Part shown: positions 63,139 through 64,000 of the stretch, in pieces
How the letters are laid out: each line of letters opens with the position of its first letter
Position numbering within the stretch: the first letter of the stretch is position 1
Source: Modestobacter italicus
GTDB lineage: Bacteria > Actinomycetota > Actinomycetes > Mycobacteriales > Geodermatophilaceae
Assembly: GCF_000306785.1 (NCBI RefSeq)
Contig: NC_017955.1
Span: 1-64,000 of the forward strand
Reading direction: 5' to 3'
Length of the DNA stretch: 64,000 nucleotides
Made by a program: the position numbers and the translations under genes
The notes under the pieces: model-generated
What the model was told of the DNA's origin: nothing
The model's database searches: none
What the model saw: the letters and a program-made list of their open reading frames with translations, nothing else

Positions 63139-64000
63139 GCGCCTTCTCTCAGCCCGCCCCGCCGCCCTTGTCGGCCTCGCCGGGTTGACCGCGCTCACCC
63201 TGGCGGCCTGCGGCGGCGGCGACTCCTCCGCCGCGGGCTCCGACAGCGGCGCCGACGACATCGCGGTGGCCGCCACCGACGACGCGTGCGACGTGGCCAG
63301 CAGCGACCTCGAGGCCGGCGTCCACCAGTTCACCGTGACCAACACCGGCAGCAAGGTCACCGAGTTCTACGTCTACGCCGACGGCGACCGGGTGATGGGC
63401 GAGGTCGAGAACATCGCCCCCGGCGTCGCCCGGGAGCTGCGGGTCGAGCTGCCGGCCGGGGAGTACGAGACCGCCTGCAAGCCCGGCATGATCGGCGACG
63501 GCATCCGCACCGCGCTGACCGTCACCGGCGAGGCCGCCTCGCTGGACGAGGACGAGACGCTGGCCCAGGCCGGCACCGACTACCAGCGCTACGTGCAGAG
63601 CCAGACCGGCGCGCTGGTCGAGCAGACCACCGCGTTCACCGACGCGGTCAAGGCCGGCGACATCGAGGGCGCCAAGGCGCTGTACCCGGTGGCCCGCACC
63701 TACTGGGAGCGGATCGAGCCGGTCGCGGAGAGCTTCGGCGACCTCGACCCGATCATCGACGGCCGGGAGGGCGACCAGGCCGAGGGCGAGGACTTCACCG
63801 GGTTCCACCGGATCGAGCAGGCGCTCTGGGAGACCGGCGACGTCTCCGACATGGGCCCCTACGCCGACGACCTGCTCGCCAACGTGCAGGAGGTCGCCAC
63901 CCAGGCCAACGACGTGACGCTGGACCCGCTGCAGCTGTCCAACGGCGCCAAGGCGCTGCTCGACGAGATCGCCACCGGGAAGATCACCGGCGAGGAGGAG
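63113..64000 (+). CDS. efeO: Iron uptake lipoprotein EfeO, 5' part
   Basis: The gene runs off the right edge; 296 codons are seen. The protein begins with a signal peptide and lipobox ending LTLAAC (lipid-modified Cys33). A cupredoxin-like domain follows (about 50-150: DDACDVASSDLEAGVHQFTV, GEYETACKPGMIG), then the M75 peptidase-like domain with the HxxE metal site FHRIEQALWETG near residue 230. EfeO delivers iron to EfeU. ATG at 63113 is preceded by GGAGACCCCGC and lies within the last codons of efeU. Confidence 0.92.
   Translation, partial: MKKPKLVRERLLSARPAALVGLAGLTALTLAACGGGDSSAAGSDSGADDIAVAATDDACDVASSDLEAGVHQFTVTNTGSKVTEFYVYADGDRVMGEVENIAPGVARELRVELPAGEYETACKPGMIGDGIRTALTVTGEAASLDEDETLAQAGTDYQRYVQSQTGALVEQTTAFTDAVKAGDIEGAKALYPVARTYWERIEPVAESFGDLDPIIDGREGDQAEGEDFTGFHRIEQALWETGDVSDMGPYADDLLANVQEVATQANDVTLDPLQLSNGAKALLDEIATGKITGEEE

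Overview
The window (about 72-75% GC, many GTG starts, no visible insertion sequence or CRISPR array) is the chromosomal replication-origin region of a high-GC actinobacterium. Gene order and protein character (dnaA-dnaN-gnd-recF-dciA, gyrB-gyrA-DUF3566-tRNA-Ile-DLW39-tRNA-Ala, and the crgA/pabA/pknB/pknA/pbpA/rodA/pstP/fhaB/fhaA block) suggest Geodermatophilaceae or a close relative. That taxonomic placement is inference, not a search result.

Layout. 1-6.6 kb: the dnaA promoter region with DnaA-box-like motifs, dnaA, a 0.6 kb dnaA-dnaN spacer (oriC), dnaN, gnd, recF and dciA. 6.7-10.9 kb: three genes not usually found here (an uncharacterised protein, an ABC exporter and an APC permease) plus a parS-like palindrome. 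11.2-18.6 kb: gyrB, gyrA carrying a 420-residue intein placed immediately after the catalytic tyrosine, a DUF3566 membrane protein, tRNA-Ile, a DLW-39 micro-protein and tRNA-Ala. 18.8-22.7 kb: a PAS/SpoIIE/HATPase/STAS regulator, a cyclophilin, a rhomboid protease and a PH-domain membrane protein. 22.7-23.3 kb: a non-coding stretch unusually rich in DnaA-box-like motifs. 23.3-34.5 kb: crgA, a DUF881 protein, pabA, and the minus-strand fhaA-fhaB-pstP-rodA-pbpA-pknA-pknB operon, tightly coupled by 1-4 bp overlaps, which couples Ser/Thr phosphorylation to cell-wall growth.

34.7-47.9 kb: tRNA-Leu, a DUF1707 protein, a second parS-like site, aldose epimerase, MOSC and S4 proteins, a secreted-type phosphatase/nuclease, CYTH-CHAD, an unknown protein, pfkA divergent from a GntR regulator across overlapping palindromes, a GAF protein, an MBL hydrolase, a Cys-containing small protein, a third parS-like site, a methyltransferase, and enoyl-CoA hydratase plus 3-hydroxyacyl-CoA dehydrogenase.

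48-57.9 kb: the most distinctive module, resembling the mycobacterial iniBAC locus but larger. It has a large ATPase-LuxR regulator and a membrane-anchored Hsp70/actin-fold ATPase on the minus strand, facing an IniB-like protein with a long Asp/Asn/Ser repeat tail and two dynamin-like GTPases (IniA/IniC type) on the plus strand. An 18-C homopolymer lies in a hairpin loop between iniB and iniA. 58-64 kb: a secreted DUF4394 protein, a thioesterase, a cyclase-family hydrolase, an acyl-CoA ligase, and the start of an efeUO iron-uptake operon behind a 31-bp iron-box/terminator palindrome; efeO runs off the right edge.
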